DNA of 10,635 nt from Limousia pullorum (lineage in GTDB: Bacteria > Bacillota > Clostridia > Oscillospirales > Acutalibacteraceae). Below are positions 1 to 6,949 of this stretch, one piece after another. The first letter of the stretch is position 1; every line of letters begins with the position of its first letter. Where the stretch lies: NCBI GenBank assembly GCA_018714545.1, contig DVNG01000071.1:1-10635 (forward strand), given 5' to 3'. The position numbers and the translations under genes are program-made. The notes under the pieces were generated by a model. That model saw only the letters and a program-made list of their open reading frames with translations. It was not told the origin of the DNA and made no database searches.

Positions 1-41
1 TTGAAAGATTACATTAATTACTACAACAATGATAGAATAAT

Positions 42-82
42 TACAAAATTAAAAATGAGCCCGGTGCAATACCGAACTCATT
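42..82 (-). terminator. Intrinsic terminator after scfB
   Basis: Positions 54-65 pair with 71-82 around a 5-nt loop at 66-70. Read on the minus strand all 12 positions pair, two of them as U-G wobbles. Read on the plus strand those two become C/A mismatches, so the structure fits minus-strand RNA. On the minus strand the stem is followed by the T-rich run TTTTTAATTTTG. It lies about 70 bases past the scfB stop and probably ends the scfA-scfB transcript. Confidence 0.8.
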
Positions 83-154
83 CTGTTGAAATTTAATATT
101 TATTTGTCTAAACTTTGGGGTTCACTTCATGTTTAAAAACACGGCTTTTTATTT

Positions 155-1540
155 TTAATTTAACTCATTAAACTGTCTTGCCACATTCATCATGATAGCA
201 CATTCTATACGCTTTTTGTGAAGCTCACAGCCCAAATCATAAGTTCCTGTAAGTGAACCTGTTGAGTGGTAAGCGTTTGCGGTACAGCCACCGCTGCAAT
301 ACATTTTTGCAAAGCAGTCCTGACACTTTTCACGTGCATAAACATTGCAGAGCTTAAACTCGTCACGAAGCTCTGTATTTTTTATACCGTCAAATACATT
401 TCCCAGAATAAAATCTTCATTGCCAACGAACTGATGACATGGGTACAGCTCGCCTGTAGGGGTAACTGCCATATACTCTGTTCCAACGCCGCAGCCGGCA
501 ATTCTCTTGTAAATGCATGGGCCTGCCTCAAGGTCAACCATGTAGTGGAAGAAAGTAAAGCCTCTGCCCTCTTTTTCTCTTTTAAGCATTTCCTTTGCAA
601 GGATGTCGTACTGCTCAAACAATACAGGCAAATCCTCGTATTTAAGTGCATAGTCCGCCTCTGGAGGAGCTACAACCGGCTCCATTGCAAGGCTCTTAAA
701 GCCAAGGTCTGCAATGTGGAGAATGTCGGCGGCAAAATCTGTGTTGTAGTGGGTGTATGTACCACGAACATAGTAGTCCTTCTGTCCACGGCTTTCAGCC
801 ATTTTCAAAAATTTAGGAACTATCATGTCATAGCTTCCCTGTCCGTTTCTGGTAACTCTCAGACGGTCGTTTGTTTCCTTTCTTCCGTCAAGGCTCAAAA
901 CCACGTTGTGCATTTCCTTGTTTGCAAACTCCATTACCTCGTCGTCAAGCAAAACGCCGTTGGTGGTAAGGGTGAAACGGAAATTCTTATTGTGGATTTT
1001 TTCCTGCTCACGGGCATAAGCCACAAGCTGTTTTACAACCTCAAAGTTCATAAGAGGCTCGCCGCCGAAGAAGTCAACCTCGAGATTTCTTCTTGTGCCT
1101 GAATTTTCAATGAGGAAGTCAAGAGCACGCTTGCCAACCTCAAAGCTCATAAGGGACTTGCAGCCCTGATACTCGCCCTTTCCTGCAAAGCAGTACTTAC
1201 ATGCAAGGTTGCAGTCGTGGGCAATGTGCAGACAGAGAGCCTTTATAACTGTATCTCTGCCCTTGAAATCTATTGCCAAATTCTGATAGTTGCTTTCGCT
1301 GAAAAGCTTTCCGTCTTTTTTGAGCTCTTCAATGTCGGAAAGAACATCGTCGATATCAGAAGCGGTTATCTCCTCTTTGCCCTGATATTTTTCAAGTATT
1401 TTATTTGTGATATCCTCTTTTGACTCTCCCTTGTCGTAAAGGGCGATTACGTCGTAAGCCACATCATCAACCACATGAACGCTACCGCTGTTGGCGTCGA
1501 TTATGATGTTGTAGCCGTTGCTTTTATACTGATGAATCAT
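155..1540 (-). CDS. scfB: SCIFF peptide maturase, radical SAM/SPASM thioether-forming enzyme
   Basis: A 461-residue radical SAM peptide maturase. By family knowledge it cleaves S-adenosylmethionine and links cysteine sulfurs of the SCIFF precursor to alpha-carbons of partner residues (thioether, sactipeptide-type chemistry) in the cytoplasm. Seen here: an N-terminal region of about 90 residues that should be the RiPP recognition domain; the radical SAM CxxxCxxC at C110, C114 and C117; GGEP at 159-162; and a cysteine-rich SPASM tail (C342, C350, C368, C398, C406, C409, C415, C419, C438, C447) able to hold two auxiliary iron-sulfur clusters. The ATG at 1540 is preferred over one at 1567: it has AAAGGA at 1549-1554 with 8-nt spacing, and the protein then begins MIHQYK, the usual start of this family as I recall it. 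The 1567 ATG has no ribosome site. The precursor scfA lies 333 bases upstream on the same strand, which confirms the assignment. Confidence 0.95.
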   Translation of the reverse strand: MIHQYKSNGYNIIIDANSGSVHVVDDVAYDVIALYDKGESKEDITNKILEKYQGKEEITASDIDDVLSDIEELKKDGKLFSESNYQNLAIDFKGRDTVIKALCLHIAHDCNLACKYCFAGKGEYQGCKSLMSFEVGKRALDFLIENSGTRRNLEVDFFGGEPLMNFEVVKQLVAYAREQEKIHNKNFRFTLTTNGVLLDDEVMEFANKEMHNVVLSLDGRKETNDRLRVTRNGQGSYDMIVPKFLKMAESRGQKDYYVRGTYTHYNTDFAADILHIADLGFKSLAMEPVVAPPEADYALKYEDLPVLFEQYDILAKEMLKREKEGRGFTFFHYMVDLEAGPCIYKRIAGCGVGTEYMAVTPTGELYPCHQFVGNEDFILGNVFDGIKNTELRDEFKLCNVYAREKCQDCFAKMYCSGGCTANAYHSTGSLTGTYDLGCELHKKRIECAIMMNVARQFNELN

Positions 1541-1607
1541 ATCCCAATTCCTTTCATATTTTTTCATTTTATTTTTTAAATTTCGGTAATCATAAAAAAG
1601 TTATATG

Positions 1608-1702
1608 TAGGCGAACCATTCTAAGAATTGCGAAAAAGGTCTCGCCTGACCTGAAATGACGTTAATTTTCAAAAAATACCTTTGCAGGTCGGAGATAAAA
1701 AA
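1608..1702 (+). repeat. 95-bp two-hairpin repeat, copy A
   Basis: One of three 95-bp copies in the window that align without gaps; it matches copy C at 73 of 95 positions. The orientation given is the one reading GCGAACCATTC at the left and GCAGGTCGGAGATAAAAA at the right. Two hairpins can form. GGCGAACC (1610-1617) pairs with GGTCTCGCC with one bulged base, and GACCTG pairs with CAGGTC near the right end. Copies A and B lie in the scfA-scfB gap and fill most of the gene-free stretch 1541-1873. No ORF worth calling is present there. Confidence 0.85.
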
Positions 1703-1720
1703 CAGGTCGGAGATAAAAAA
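1703..1720 (+). repeat. Duplicated 18-bp tail of the 95-bp repeat
   Basis: CAGGTCGGAGATAAAAAA at 1685-1702, the right end of copy A, is repeated exactly at 1703-1720. Eight further bases then lead into copy B. This looks like a leftover or partial unit from tandem duplication or insertion of the repeat. Confidence 0.85.
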
Positions 1721-1728
1721 GTTAATCG

Positions 1729-1823
1729 AGAGCGAGCCATTCCAAAGACTAAGGGAAACGTCTCGCCCGACCTGTGCTGGCGTTAATTTCCAAAACTTAC
1801 CCCTGCAGGTCGGAGATAAAAAT
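1729..1823 (+). repeat. 95-bp two-hairpin repeat, copy B
   Basis: Same element and orientation as copy A, and 76 of 95 positions identical to the inverted copy C. It has CCGACCTG and CAGGTCGG as an 8-bp outer pair of the second hairpin. In the first hairpin the left arm reads GCGAG against CTCGC, so a substitution relative to copies A and C still permits pairing. Its A-rich right end supplies the T-run that follows the scfA terminator hairpin on the minus strand. Confidence 0.87.
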
Positions 1824-1852
1824 AACGCTGTACAGAGTGGATCTGTACAGCG
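1813..1852 (-). terminator. Terminator or attenuator between scfA and scfB
   Basis: A perfect 10-bp inverted repeat: CGCTGTACAG at 1826-1835 and CTGTACAGCG at 1843-1852, with a 7-nt loop. On the minus strand it is followed by TTATTTTTATC. It starts 21 bases past the scfA stop. It probably ends most scfA transcripts and lets some through to scfB, giving far more precursor than maturase. The dosage effect is inference; the hairpin and T-run are seen directly. Confidence 0.78.
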
Positions 1853-1873
1853 AACGGTTAGGCAAATAAAAAA

Positions 1874-2026
1874 TTATTTGCTTGCTTTTTTCTGCTCGCA
1901 CTGCTGGTTAGCGATACCGCAGGATGTCTTGCAAGCTGACTGGCAGGAAGTCTGGCACTCGCCGCAGCCGCCCTTCTTTGCGGACTCAGCAAGATTTCTT
2001 GTGTTCAAAGTCTGAATTCTTTTCAT
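1874..2026 (-). CDS. scfA: SCIFF precursor peptide (six cysteines in forty-five residues)
   Basis: A 50-residue ribosomally made peptide that the neighbouring maturase should cross-link. The N-terminal leader, about residues 1-20 (MKRIQTLNTRNLAES onward), is rich in Lys, Asn and Leu. The core carries exactly six cysteines at 21, 24, 28, 32, 36 and 43, followed by a Lys-rich end. By family knowledge a Cys in the core is linked to the alpha-carbon of a nearby Thr. The ATG at 2026 is chosen because AGAGGTGG at 2033-2040 sits 6 bases upstream and the family starts with MK-x-I. An in-frame codon at 2077 would add 17 residues unlike any SCIFF leader and would lie too close to the promoter. The final function of the mature peptide is unknown even in well-studied Clostridia. 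Confidence 0.95.
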   Translation of the reverse strand: MKRIQTLNTRNLAESAKKGGCGECQTSCQSACKTSCGIANQQCEQKKASK

Positions 2027-2053
2027 TAGTGGCCACCTCTTTCGGTAAAATTT

Positions 2054-2070
2054 AAGCGTTCTCCACGCTT
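2054..2070 (-). promoter_or_regulatory. Small hairpin in the scfA 5' leader
   Basis: On the minus strand AAGCGT and ACGCTT form a 6-bp stem with the loop GGAGA. It lies between the scfA promoter and its ribosome site and has no U-run, so it is not a terminator. It may stabilise the scfA mRNA. The purine-rich loop resembles a ribosome site but is too far from the start codon. Function is not evident. Confidence 0.4.
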
Positions 2071-2082
2071 TGCTCACTGTAT

Positions 2083-2111
2083 ATTTTATATTATTTTCGT
2101 CTATATGTCAA
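2083..2111 (-). promoter_or_regulatory. Sigma-A promoter of scfA
   Basis: On the minus strand TTGACA (2106-2111) is followed after 17 bases by TAAAAT (2083-2088), a perfect -35 and a 5-of-6 -10. It begins only about 25 bases beyond the decarboxylase stop, and I see no terminator in that gap, so thiazole-operon transcripts may also read into scfA. The strength of this promoter fits a peptide needed in large amounts. Confidence 0.8.
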
Positions 2112-2135
2112 TACGCATAAACAGACCTTAATATG

Positions 2136-3581
2136 TCATTTCAACACAAGTATTTTTTCGGGAATGTTTCCTCCCGAGCTTTTTAAGTTTATTTTTGCTT
2201 TGTAAAGAGATTTTATTTCTTCTGTAAGCTCTTTCGTTATAAGTTCACCCGGCGCAAATATAGGTATTCCAGGCGGATAGGCAAAAACGTATTCTCCGCA
2301 GATTTTTCCTATTGCTTCTTCAAGGCTTACATATTCCTTTTGACATTTCTGTGCTTCATAAATGCTTACAGGCGGTTCGATGATTTTTCCGCCCATTGTA
2401 TTTTCATTTATAAAAATATTTTCCGCTCCGTATTCTTGGTCAATATGAGAAAGAGCGTTAAAAAGCATTTCAAAGCCCTTTTCACTGTCACAGAACGAGG
2501 TAATTGCCACGCAGTAGTTTAAGGAGGTCATCTCTGTCTGGATTTTATATTTCTCTCTGAGAATTTTTTCAAATTCTGCACCATTGAGATTTGTGTTTTT
2601 TAATGAGATAACCAGCTTTCCGCTGTCAAAATCGTAAAAGCTTTTATGGTTTTCTTTTCTGTCATTTCCCTTGCACAGGATTTTAATATACTTTAAGTCT
2701 TTCGCCTTTTCCGAAAAATCCTCAAGCATGTTTTTATAGCTTTCAAAAGCTTTTACACTGTTTTCAGAAAGATAATTCATGCACTGGTCTATTGAGGACA
2801 TAAGCACATAGGATGGACTGCTGGTCTCAAAAATTCCGAGAGCCTCCGTAAGCTTTTGGCAGGCTTCTTGAAGTTTTTCGCCCTCCCACAAGCTTTTACA
2901 GATATGAACCGCCGCAGTTTGGGTAAGACAGGGCAGAGTTTTGTGGGTGCTGTGTATGACACAATCAGCACCGCTTTTTATTGCGCCCTTTGGGAAATAT
3001 TCGGAAAATCCCAGATGTGCTCCGTGGGCCTCGTCCACCGCAAGGGGAATATTTTTCTCATGAAGAATTTTTGAGATTGCGGAAATATTGGAAACAACAC
3101 CCTCATAGGTAGGCGATGTTAAAACACAAAGCTTTATGTCCGGGTATTGATTCAACGCTTTTTCCACAAGCTGAGGGGAAATGCTTCCGTTTATTGAAAA
3201 CTCATCGTCATACTCCGGGGTGACATAAACCGGCAAAAGTCCGCAGATGTTTATGGCGTTGTAAACGGATTTGTGGCAGTTTCTCGCCACCAAAACCCTG
3301 TCGCCCCTTTCAGTAAAGGCATAAATTGAGGACAAAATTCCGCAGGTGCTTCCGTTTACCACATAGCGGCAAAAATAGCTTCCGTAAAGCTCTGCGGTTT
3401 TCTCCATGGACTTGAGAATTATTCCCTCCGGGTCGTGGAGGTCGTCTGTTCCCTCAACCTCTGTCACGTCGATTTCTTTCAGGGGCGTTTCACCCACAAT
3501 GGGAAAATTTCTCTTGTGTCCCGGCATATGCATTGGGTAAATTTCTTTTGAATATTCTTTTAAATACTGATAAAGGTTCAA
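2136..3581 (-). CDS. Orn/Lys/Arg decarboxylase-family PLP enzyme
   Basis: A 481-residue fold-type I PLP enzyme of the short Gram-positive Orn/Lys/Arg decarboxylase group (like B. subtilis SpeA and YaaO), which lacks the N-terminal wing domain of the enterobacterial enzymes. Seen: MPGHKRN at 19-25, DLHDPEG at 47-53, the cofactor-binding DEAHGAH at 183-189, the Schiff-base lysine K214 in STHKT, and PPGIPIFAPGE near the C-terminus, typical of the family's C-terminal domain. It would decarboxylate a basic amino acid to a polyamine precursor; which one cannot be told. The start is TTG at 3581, supported by AAAGGAG with 8-base spacing. The start overlaps the tenI stop (TTGA), so translation is probably coupled. 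Its place as the last gene of a thiazole operon is unexpected for a polyamine enzyme. Confidence 0.9.
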   Translation of the reverse strand: MNLYQYLKEYSKEIYPMHMPGHKRNFPIVGETPLKEIDVTEVEGTDDLHDPEGIILKSMEKTAELYGSYFCRYVVNGSTCGILSSIYAFTERGDRVLVARNCHKSVYNAINICGLLPVYVTPEYDDEFSINGSISPQLVEKALNQYPDIKLCVLTSPTYEGVVSNISAISKILHEKNIPLAVDEAHGAHLGFSEYFPKGAIKSGADCVIHSTHKTLPCLTQTAAVHICKSLWEGEKLQEACQKLTEALGIFETSSPSYVLMSSIDQCMNYLSENSVKAFESYKNMLEDFSEKAKDLKYIKILCKGNDRKENHKSFYDFDSGKLVISLKNTNLNGAEFEKILREKYKIQTEMTSLNYCVAITSFCDSEKGFEMLFNALSHIDQEYGAENIFINENTMGGKIIEPPVSIYEAQKCQKEYVSLEEAIGKICGEYVFAYPPGIPIFAPGELITKELTEEIKSLYKAKINLKSSGGNIPEKILVLK

Positions 3582-4201
3582 GCTCTATTCTCCTTTTCAA
3601 GTATCTCTTTTTTTCTTTTATAAAAACTTTCGCCGAAATCATCGGCTTTCATAAATCCGCTCATTATGCAGACGCCATTTGCTCCGGCTTCCCTTACCTG
3701 TTCCATATTTTCTGTGCTTATTCCCCCTATGGCGTAAACGGGAATTGAAACTCCTTGTGACACCTGACGCAGGAACTCAAGACCTCTGCCCTTTAGTCCC
3801 TTTTTGCAGTCGGTTTCAAAGATATGTCCGGCGGTGACGTAATCTGCGCCCAAAGCTTCCGCCTCTTTTGCTTCTTCAGGGCTGTGAATGGAAACTCCCA
3901 CAAGGGAAAATTTTCCCCTTATCTGAGGATTTTCCCTAAAGTCCTTTAGTGACAGGTGGATTTTATCATGGTGAAGCTCCAAGGCTTTTTTCCAAAAGCA
4001 ATGAAGTACAGGAGTTGCCCTGCCATTACTGCACACATGAAGGAATTTTTCTCCTAAAGAAAAATACTCTTCCTCTGTCAAATCCTTTTCACGCAAAATT
4101 ATAAGGTCGCAGTTTTTTGAAATTTTTTCAAGTCTTTTGATAAAATCGTCACCGCAAAGCTTTCTTGCGGTGACGCATACAAGTTTAAAATTATCCAACA
4201 T
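3578..4201 (-). CDS. tenI: Thiazole tautomerase TenI (ThiE/TenI superfamily)
   Basis: A 207-residue TIM-barrel protein of the ThiE/TenI superfamily. The segment GHIFETDCKKGLKGRG at 125-140 is nearly the same as that of B. subtilis TenI as I remember it. It contains H126, matching the histidine needed for the tautomerase reaction that aromatises the ThiG product. The position where ThiE usually has an HxGQxD-type pyrophosphate/metal motif reads KIHLSLKD (80-87), so thiamine phosphate synthase activity is doubtful. ILREKDL (35-41) and the phosphate-binding AIGG are present. The ATG at 4201 overlaps the thiH end by 11 bases. A GTG at 4213 is also possible; neither has a strong ribosome site, which suggests coupling to thiH. 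Automatic annotation is likely to call this gene thiE. Confidence 0.82.
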   Translation of the reverse strand: MLDNFKLVCVTARKLCGDDFIKRLEKISKNCDLIILREKDLTEEEYFSLGEKFLHVCSNGRATPVLHCFWKKALELHHDKIHLSLKDFRENPQIRGKFSLVGVSIHSPEEAKEAEALGADYVTAGHIFETDCKKGLKGRGLEFLRQVSQGVSIPVYAIGGISTENMEQVREAGANGVCIMSGFMKADDFGESFYKRKKEILEKENRA

Positions 4202-5351
4202 AGATATAATCACTCATAACAGGCTGCAAGCCCTTGTCTTTAATGGCTTTGTAAATCTCGTCAACTGTTCTGCCGTCGTCTATCTCAAACTGCTCGTCGC
4301 CCTTTTGTTTTTCATCTCCGTGACCGCCTATACCAACGTCAACACCTGCGGAAATCTTTGTTGCGGCGATGTTGATAATGTTGTTTCTGAAGTTTGCATT
4401 TTCACGGCTGGAGATTGTAATGCTTGCAAAAGGCATGAAAATTCTGTAAGCGCAGATAATCTGCAAAAGCTGAGGCTCGTGAACGTCCTTTGGATTTATC
4501 TTGTCGTTGTTGATAATAGGACGAAGTCTTGGGCAGGAAAAAGCTATCTCAGCATGTGGATATTTTCTCTGAATAAGGTAAGCGTGCATACCTGTTGCAA
4601 ATGCGTCCTTTCTGAAATCGTCAAGACCAAGCAAAGCCGCAAAGCCAACGCCTCTGATACCGCCCATCAAGGCTCTTTCCTGAGCGTTAAAGCGGTATGG
4701 GAAAATTCTCTTTCTTCCTCCCAAATGGAGTGTTGAATATTTATCGCTGTTATAGGTTTCCTGGAAAACAGTAACAAAGTCTGCACCGCACTCGTGGAGA
4801 TACTTATAATCCTTACTGTCCATTGGGTAAACCTCAAGGCCGATAACCTTAAAGTATTTCTTTGCTATTTTACAGGCTTCGCCTATGTACTCAACATTTG
4901 ACATCTTTGGACTTTCGCCTGTGAGGATAAGTATTTCTTCAAGTCCTGACTTTGCGATTGCCTGCATTTCTCTTTCTATCTCTTCATAGTTAAGCTTTGC
5001 TCTGTGTATTTTATTATGGCAGTTAAATCCGCAGTAAACACAGTAGTTTTCACAGTAGTTGGCAATATAAAGAGGTGTGAAAAGGTAAACGGAGTTTCCG
5101 AAATGCTTTCTTGTTTCCATCTGGGCACGCTGAGCCATCTGCTCAAGGAAAGGAAATGCCGCAGGTGAAAGGAGAGCCGCAAAGTCCTCAGGTGAAAGGC
5201 TGTCCTTGTCCAAAGCTCTTTTTACGTCCAGTGCTGTGTATTTATCCGGGTCAAAATTATTCTTTGCTTCTATAACCTGATCCATAATATCGTGGGGAAT
5301 AACTTCCATATTCTCCTGATATTCCATCCAGTTGGTATTCTTATCTATCAT
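4191..5351 (-). CDS. thiH: 2-iminoacetate synthase ThiH (tyrosine lyase)
   Basis: A 386-residue radical SAM enzyme. By family knowledge it splits tyrosine into p-cresol and dehydroglycine (2-iminoacetate), the glycine-derived part of the thiamine thiazole, in oxygen-sensitive organisms. Seen: CxxxCxxC at C100, C104 and C107 followed by GFNCHN, and the conserved C-terminal stretch GIGGHGDEKQKGDEQFEIDD, then a DGR segment. The length is close to the family norm of about 370. The ATG at 5351 follows GGGAG by 10 bases, and the gene starts 22 bases after the thiG stop. It would act together with ThiG, the gene just upstream. Use of ThiH in place of the oxidase ThiO fits an anaerobe. Confidence 0.96.
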   Translation of the reverse strand: MIDKNTNWMEYQENMEVIPHDIMDQVIEAKNNFDPDKYTALDVKRALDKDSLSPEDFAALLSPAAFPFLEQMAQRAQMETRKHFGNSVYLFTPLYIANYCENYCVYCGFNCHNKIHRAKLNYEEIEREMQAIAKSGLEEILILTGESPKMSNVEYIGEACKIAKKYFKVIGLEVYPMDSKDYKYLHECGADFVTVFQETYNSDKYSTLHLGGRKRIFPYRFNAQERALMGGIRGVGFAALLGLDDFRKDAFATGMHAYLIQRKYPHAEIAFSCPRLRPIINNDKINPKDVHEPQLLQIICAYRIFMPFASITISSRENANFRNNIINIAATKISAGVDVGIGGHGDEKQKGDEQFEIDDGRTVDEIYKAIKDKGLQPVMSDYIYVG

Positions 5352-5373
5352 TAGTTTCTATCTCCCTTGAAAA

Positions 5374-6141
5374 TTATTCGCCCAAAAATCCTGTAAGAGG
5401 TGAGGAAGCAACCGCACCTTTCTCGATTACTCTGCCGAGGCCTGCAAGGTAAGCTGTTCTTCCTGCTTCTATTGCCTTTTTAAAAGCCTCTGCCATTGCG
5501 GCGATATCTCCTGCTGTAGCGATTGCGGTATTTGCCATAACTGCGGCGGCGCCCATCTCCATAGCCTCACAAGCCTGAGAAGGTCTGCCTATACCTGCGT
5601 CAACGATAATCGGCAAGTCAATTTCATCTATAAGGATTTTAATAAATTCCTTTGTGCAGATACCCTTATTTGAACCGATAGGAGCGCCCAAAGGCATGAT
5701 TGAAGCGGCGCCGGCGTTCTGCAAATCTCTTGCCACGTTCAAATCCGGATACATATAAGGCATAACGATGAAGCCTTCCTTAGCCAAAACCTCAGTTGCC
5801 TTTATTGTTTCGTAGTTGTCAGGAAGCAGGTATTTTGAATCTCTCATAATCTCAATCTTAACAAAATCTCCGCAGCCGCACTCTCTTGCAAGTCTTGCAA
5901 TTCTAATTGCTTCCTCAGCGTTTCTTGCGCCGCTTGTATTAGGCAAAAGTGTTACGCCCTTTGGTATAAAGTCAAGGATGTTATCTGTTCCGGCAGTTGC
6001 ACGTCTTAATGCAAGTGTTATAATCTCTGCTCCGGCATTCTCAACAGCCGCCTTTATAAGATCAAGGGAATATTTTCCTGAGCCCAAAATAAAACGTGAA
6101 TTAAATTCATGTCCTCCGAGTATCAATTTATCATTATTCAT
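5374..6141 (-). CDS. thiG: Thiazole synthase ThiG
   Basis: A 255-residue TIM-barrel enzyme that joins 1-deoxyxylulose 5-phosphate, dehydroglycine and the ThiS thiocarboxylate into the thiazole phosphate. Seen: the N-terminal SRFILGSGKY (15-24), K95 in FVKIEI as the Schiff-base lysine, GAPIGSNKG, DAGIGRPSQA, and a C-terminus ending ASSPLTGFLGE. The start chosen is the ATG at 6141, 10 bases after AAGGAG (6152-6157). A second in-frame ATG at 6150 lies only 1 base after that site. Copy C of the 95-bp repeat ends one base before the ribosome site, so the repeat sits exactly at the translation entry region. Family length is about 255, as here. Confidence 0.96.
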   Translation of the reverse strand: MNNDKLILGGHEFNSRFILGSGKYSLDLIKAAVENAGAEIITLALRRATAGTDNILDFIPKGVTLLPNTSGARNAEEAIRIARLARECGCGDFVKIEIMRDSKYLLPDNYETIKATEVLAKEGFIVMPYMYPDLNVARDLQNAGAASIMPLGAPIGSNKGICTKEFIKILIDEIDLPIIVDAGIGRPSQACEAMEMGAAAVMANTAIATAGDIAAMAEAFKKAIEAGRTAYLAGLGRVIEKGAVASSPLTGFLGE

Positions 6142-6158
6142 TTTTCTCATTCTCCTTA

Positions 6159-6253
6159 TTTTTTATTTCCAACCTGCAAAGGTTCTTTTTATAAATAAAC
6201 GTCTGCACAGGTCGGGCGAGACCTTTTCTTTATTTTTTGGAATGGTTCGCTCT
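6159..6253 (-). repeat. 95-bp two-hairpin repeat, copy C (inverted)
   Basis: Inverted relative to copies A and B, over 4 kb away. It aligns over 95 positions with no gap (76 identities to B, 73 to A). It fills more than half of the 177-base thiF-thiG gap, the only wide gap in an operon whose other junctions are 22 bases or overlaps. That suggests later insertion. In the transcribed direction it can fold as GCGAACC with GGTCTCGC and as CGACCTG with CAGGTTG (one G-U). The rest of the gap, 6254-6318, shows only a weak mismatched hairpin at 6272-6289. Confidence 0.87.
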
Positions 6254-6318
6254 AAATAGTGTTTTTGTTAATCCATCCATACGGTTGGACTTTATTTTTC
6301 ATTGAATGACATAACGTA

Positions 6319-6948
6319 TTACACCGGCGATTGTCCCAAAATCAATTTCATAACCGCTGTTGCCTGGTGTGCGGCGCATACTGCAACTCTTGGTGCCATC
6401 AGTCCGCAGCCGTCTGCTATATCGCTTTTCTCATCTCCGCAGAGATAAAAACGGCTCATAACCTTTCTTGTGGTGATTTTATTGGCGCTGTCTGTTCCCG
6501 CCATTCCTGAACCGGAAACCAAAATCACATTTTTCATATCCGAAAGCACAGTTTCGGTTATCATGGCTTTCTGGTCGGCTTTGTCAAAGGCTTCGCAGAT
6601 TATGTCACATTCCGAAAAAATCTCCGGAATATTTTCCTCAGTCAGCTTTACGGAATGTGTTTCGTACACACAGTACGGGTTTATTCCCAAAAGCTGTTCT
6701 TTCAAGGCTTCCGCCTTATATCTTCCCAAATCCGCAACACGGTACTGCTGGCGGTTGAGGTTTGTCACATCCACCCTGTCAAAATCCGCAAGGACAAGCT
6801 TTCCTATTCCCAGCCTTGCAAGAAAAAAGGCGATATTTGAACCAAGTCCCCCCAGTCCCGCAATTCCCACTGCGGCATTTGAAAATTTTTCCTGGGCTTC
6901 TTTTCCGTGGCGTTCTATCAAAGCGTTAAAATATTCTTCCCTTGTCAT
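6319..6948 (-). CDS. thiF: ThiS adenylyltransferase ThiF (short family-2 form)
   Basis: A 209-residue E1-like enzyme that adenylates the C-terminal glycine of ThiS so that sulfur can be loaded. Seen: the ATP-binding GLGGLGS at 31-37, DFDRVDVTNLNRQ at 55-67 (typical of ThiF/MoeB/UBA1) and GRYKA at 75-79. It is shorter than MoeB-type proteins of about 250 residues and lacks a rhodanese domain, matching the compact form found in Clostridia. The ATG at 6948 begins 1 base after the thiS stop (TGATATG), indicating coupled translation. A TTG at 6966 overlapping thiS would add six residues (LWAAAD) that look like the read-through of the thiS Gly codons in another frame. Confidence 0.94.
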   Translation of the reverse strand: MTREEYFNALIERHGKEAQEKFSNAAVGIAGLGGLGSNIAFFLARLGIGKLVLADFDRVDVTNLNRQQYRVADLGRYKAEALKEQLLGINPYCVYETHSVKLTEENIPEIFSECDIICEAFDKADQKAMITETVLSDMKNVILVSGSGMAGTDSANKITTRKVMSRFYLCGDEKSDIADGCGLMAPRVAVCAAHQATAVMKLILGQSPV

Positions 6949-6949
6949 A

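Noticed and set aside
266..1102. Long open frame opposite scfB
   Set aside because: It is fully antisense to a clear radical SAM gene, has no recognisable domain or ribosome site, and its composition is that of a reverse-strand shadow.
1608..1823. CRISPR-like array from the tandem repeats
   Set aside because: There are only two diverged 95-bp units with almost no spacer between them. Repeat length and spacing do not fit CRISPR, and no cas gene is seen.
1656..2015. Open frame on the plus strand across the repeats and scfA
   Set aside because: It runs through non-coding repeat units and opposite the SCIFF precursor. Its sequence is made of translated repeat DNA.
6272..6300. Plus-strand terminator between thiF and thiG
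   Set aside because: The TCCATCC/GGTTGGA hairpin has a mismatch in a 7-bp stem. The T-rich stretch is on the plus strand, where no gene is transcribed.
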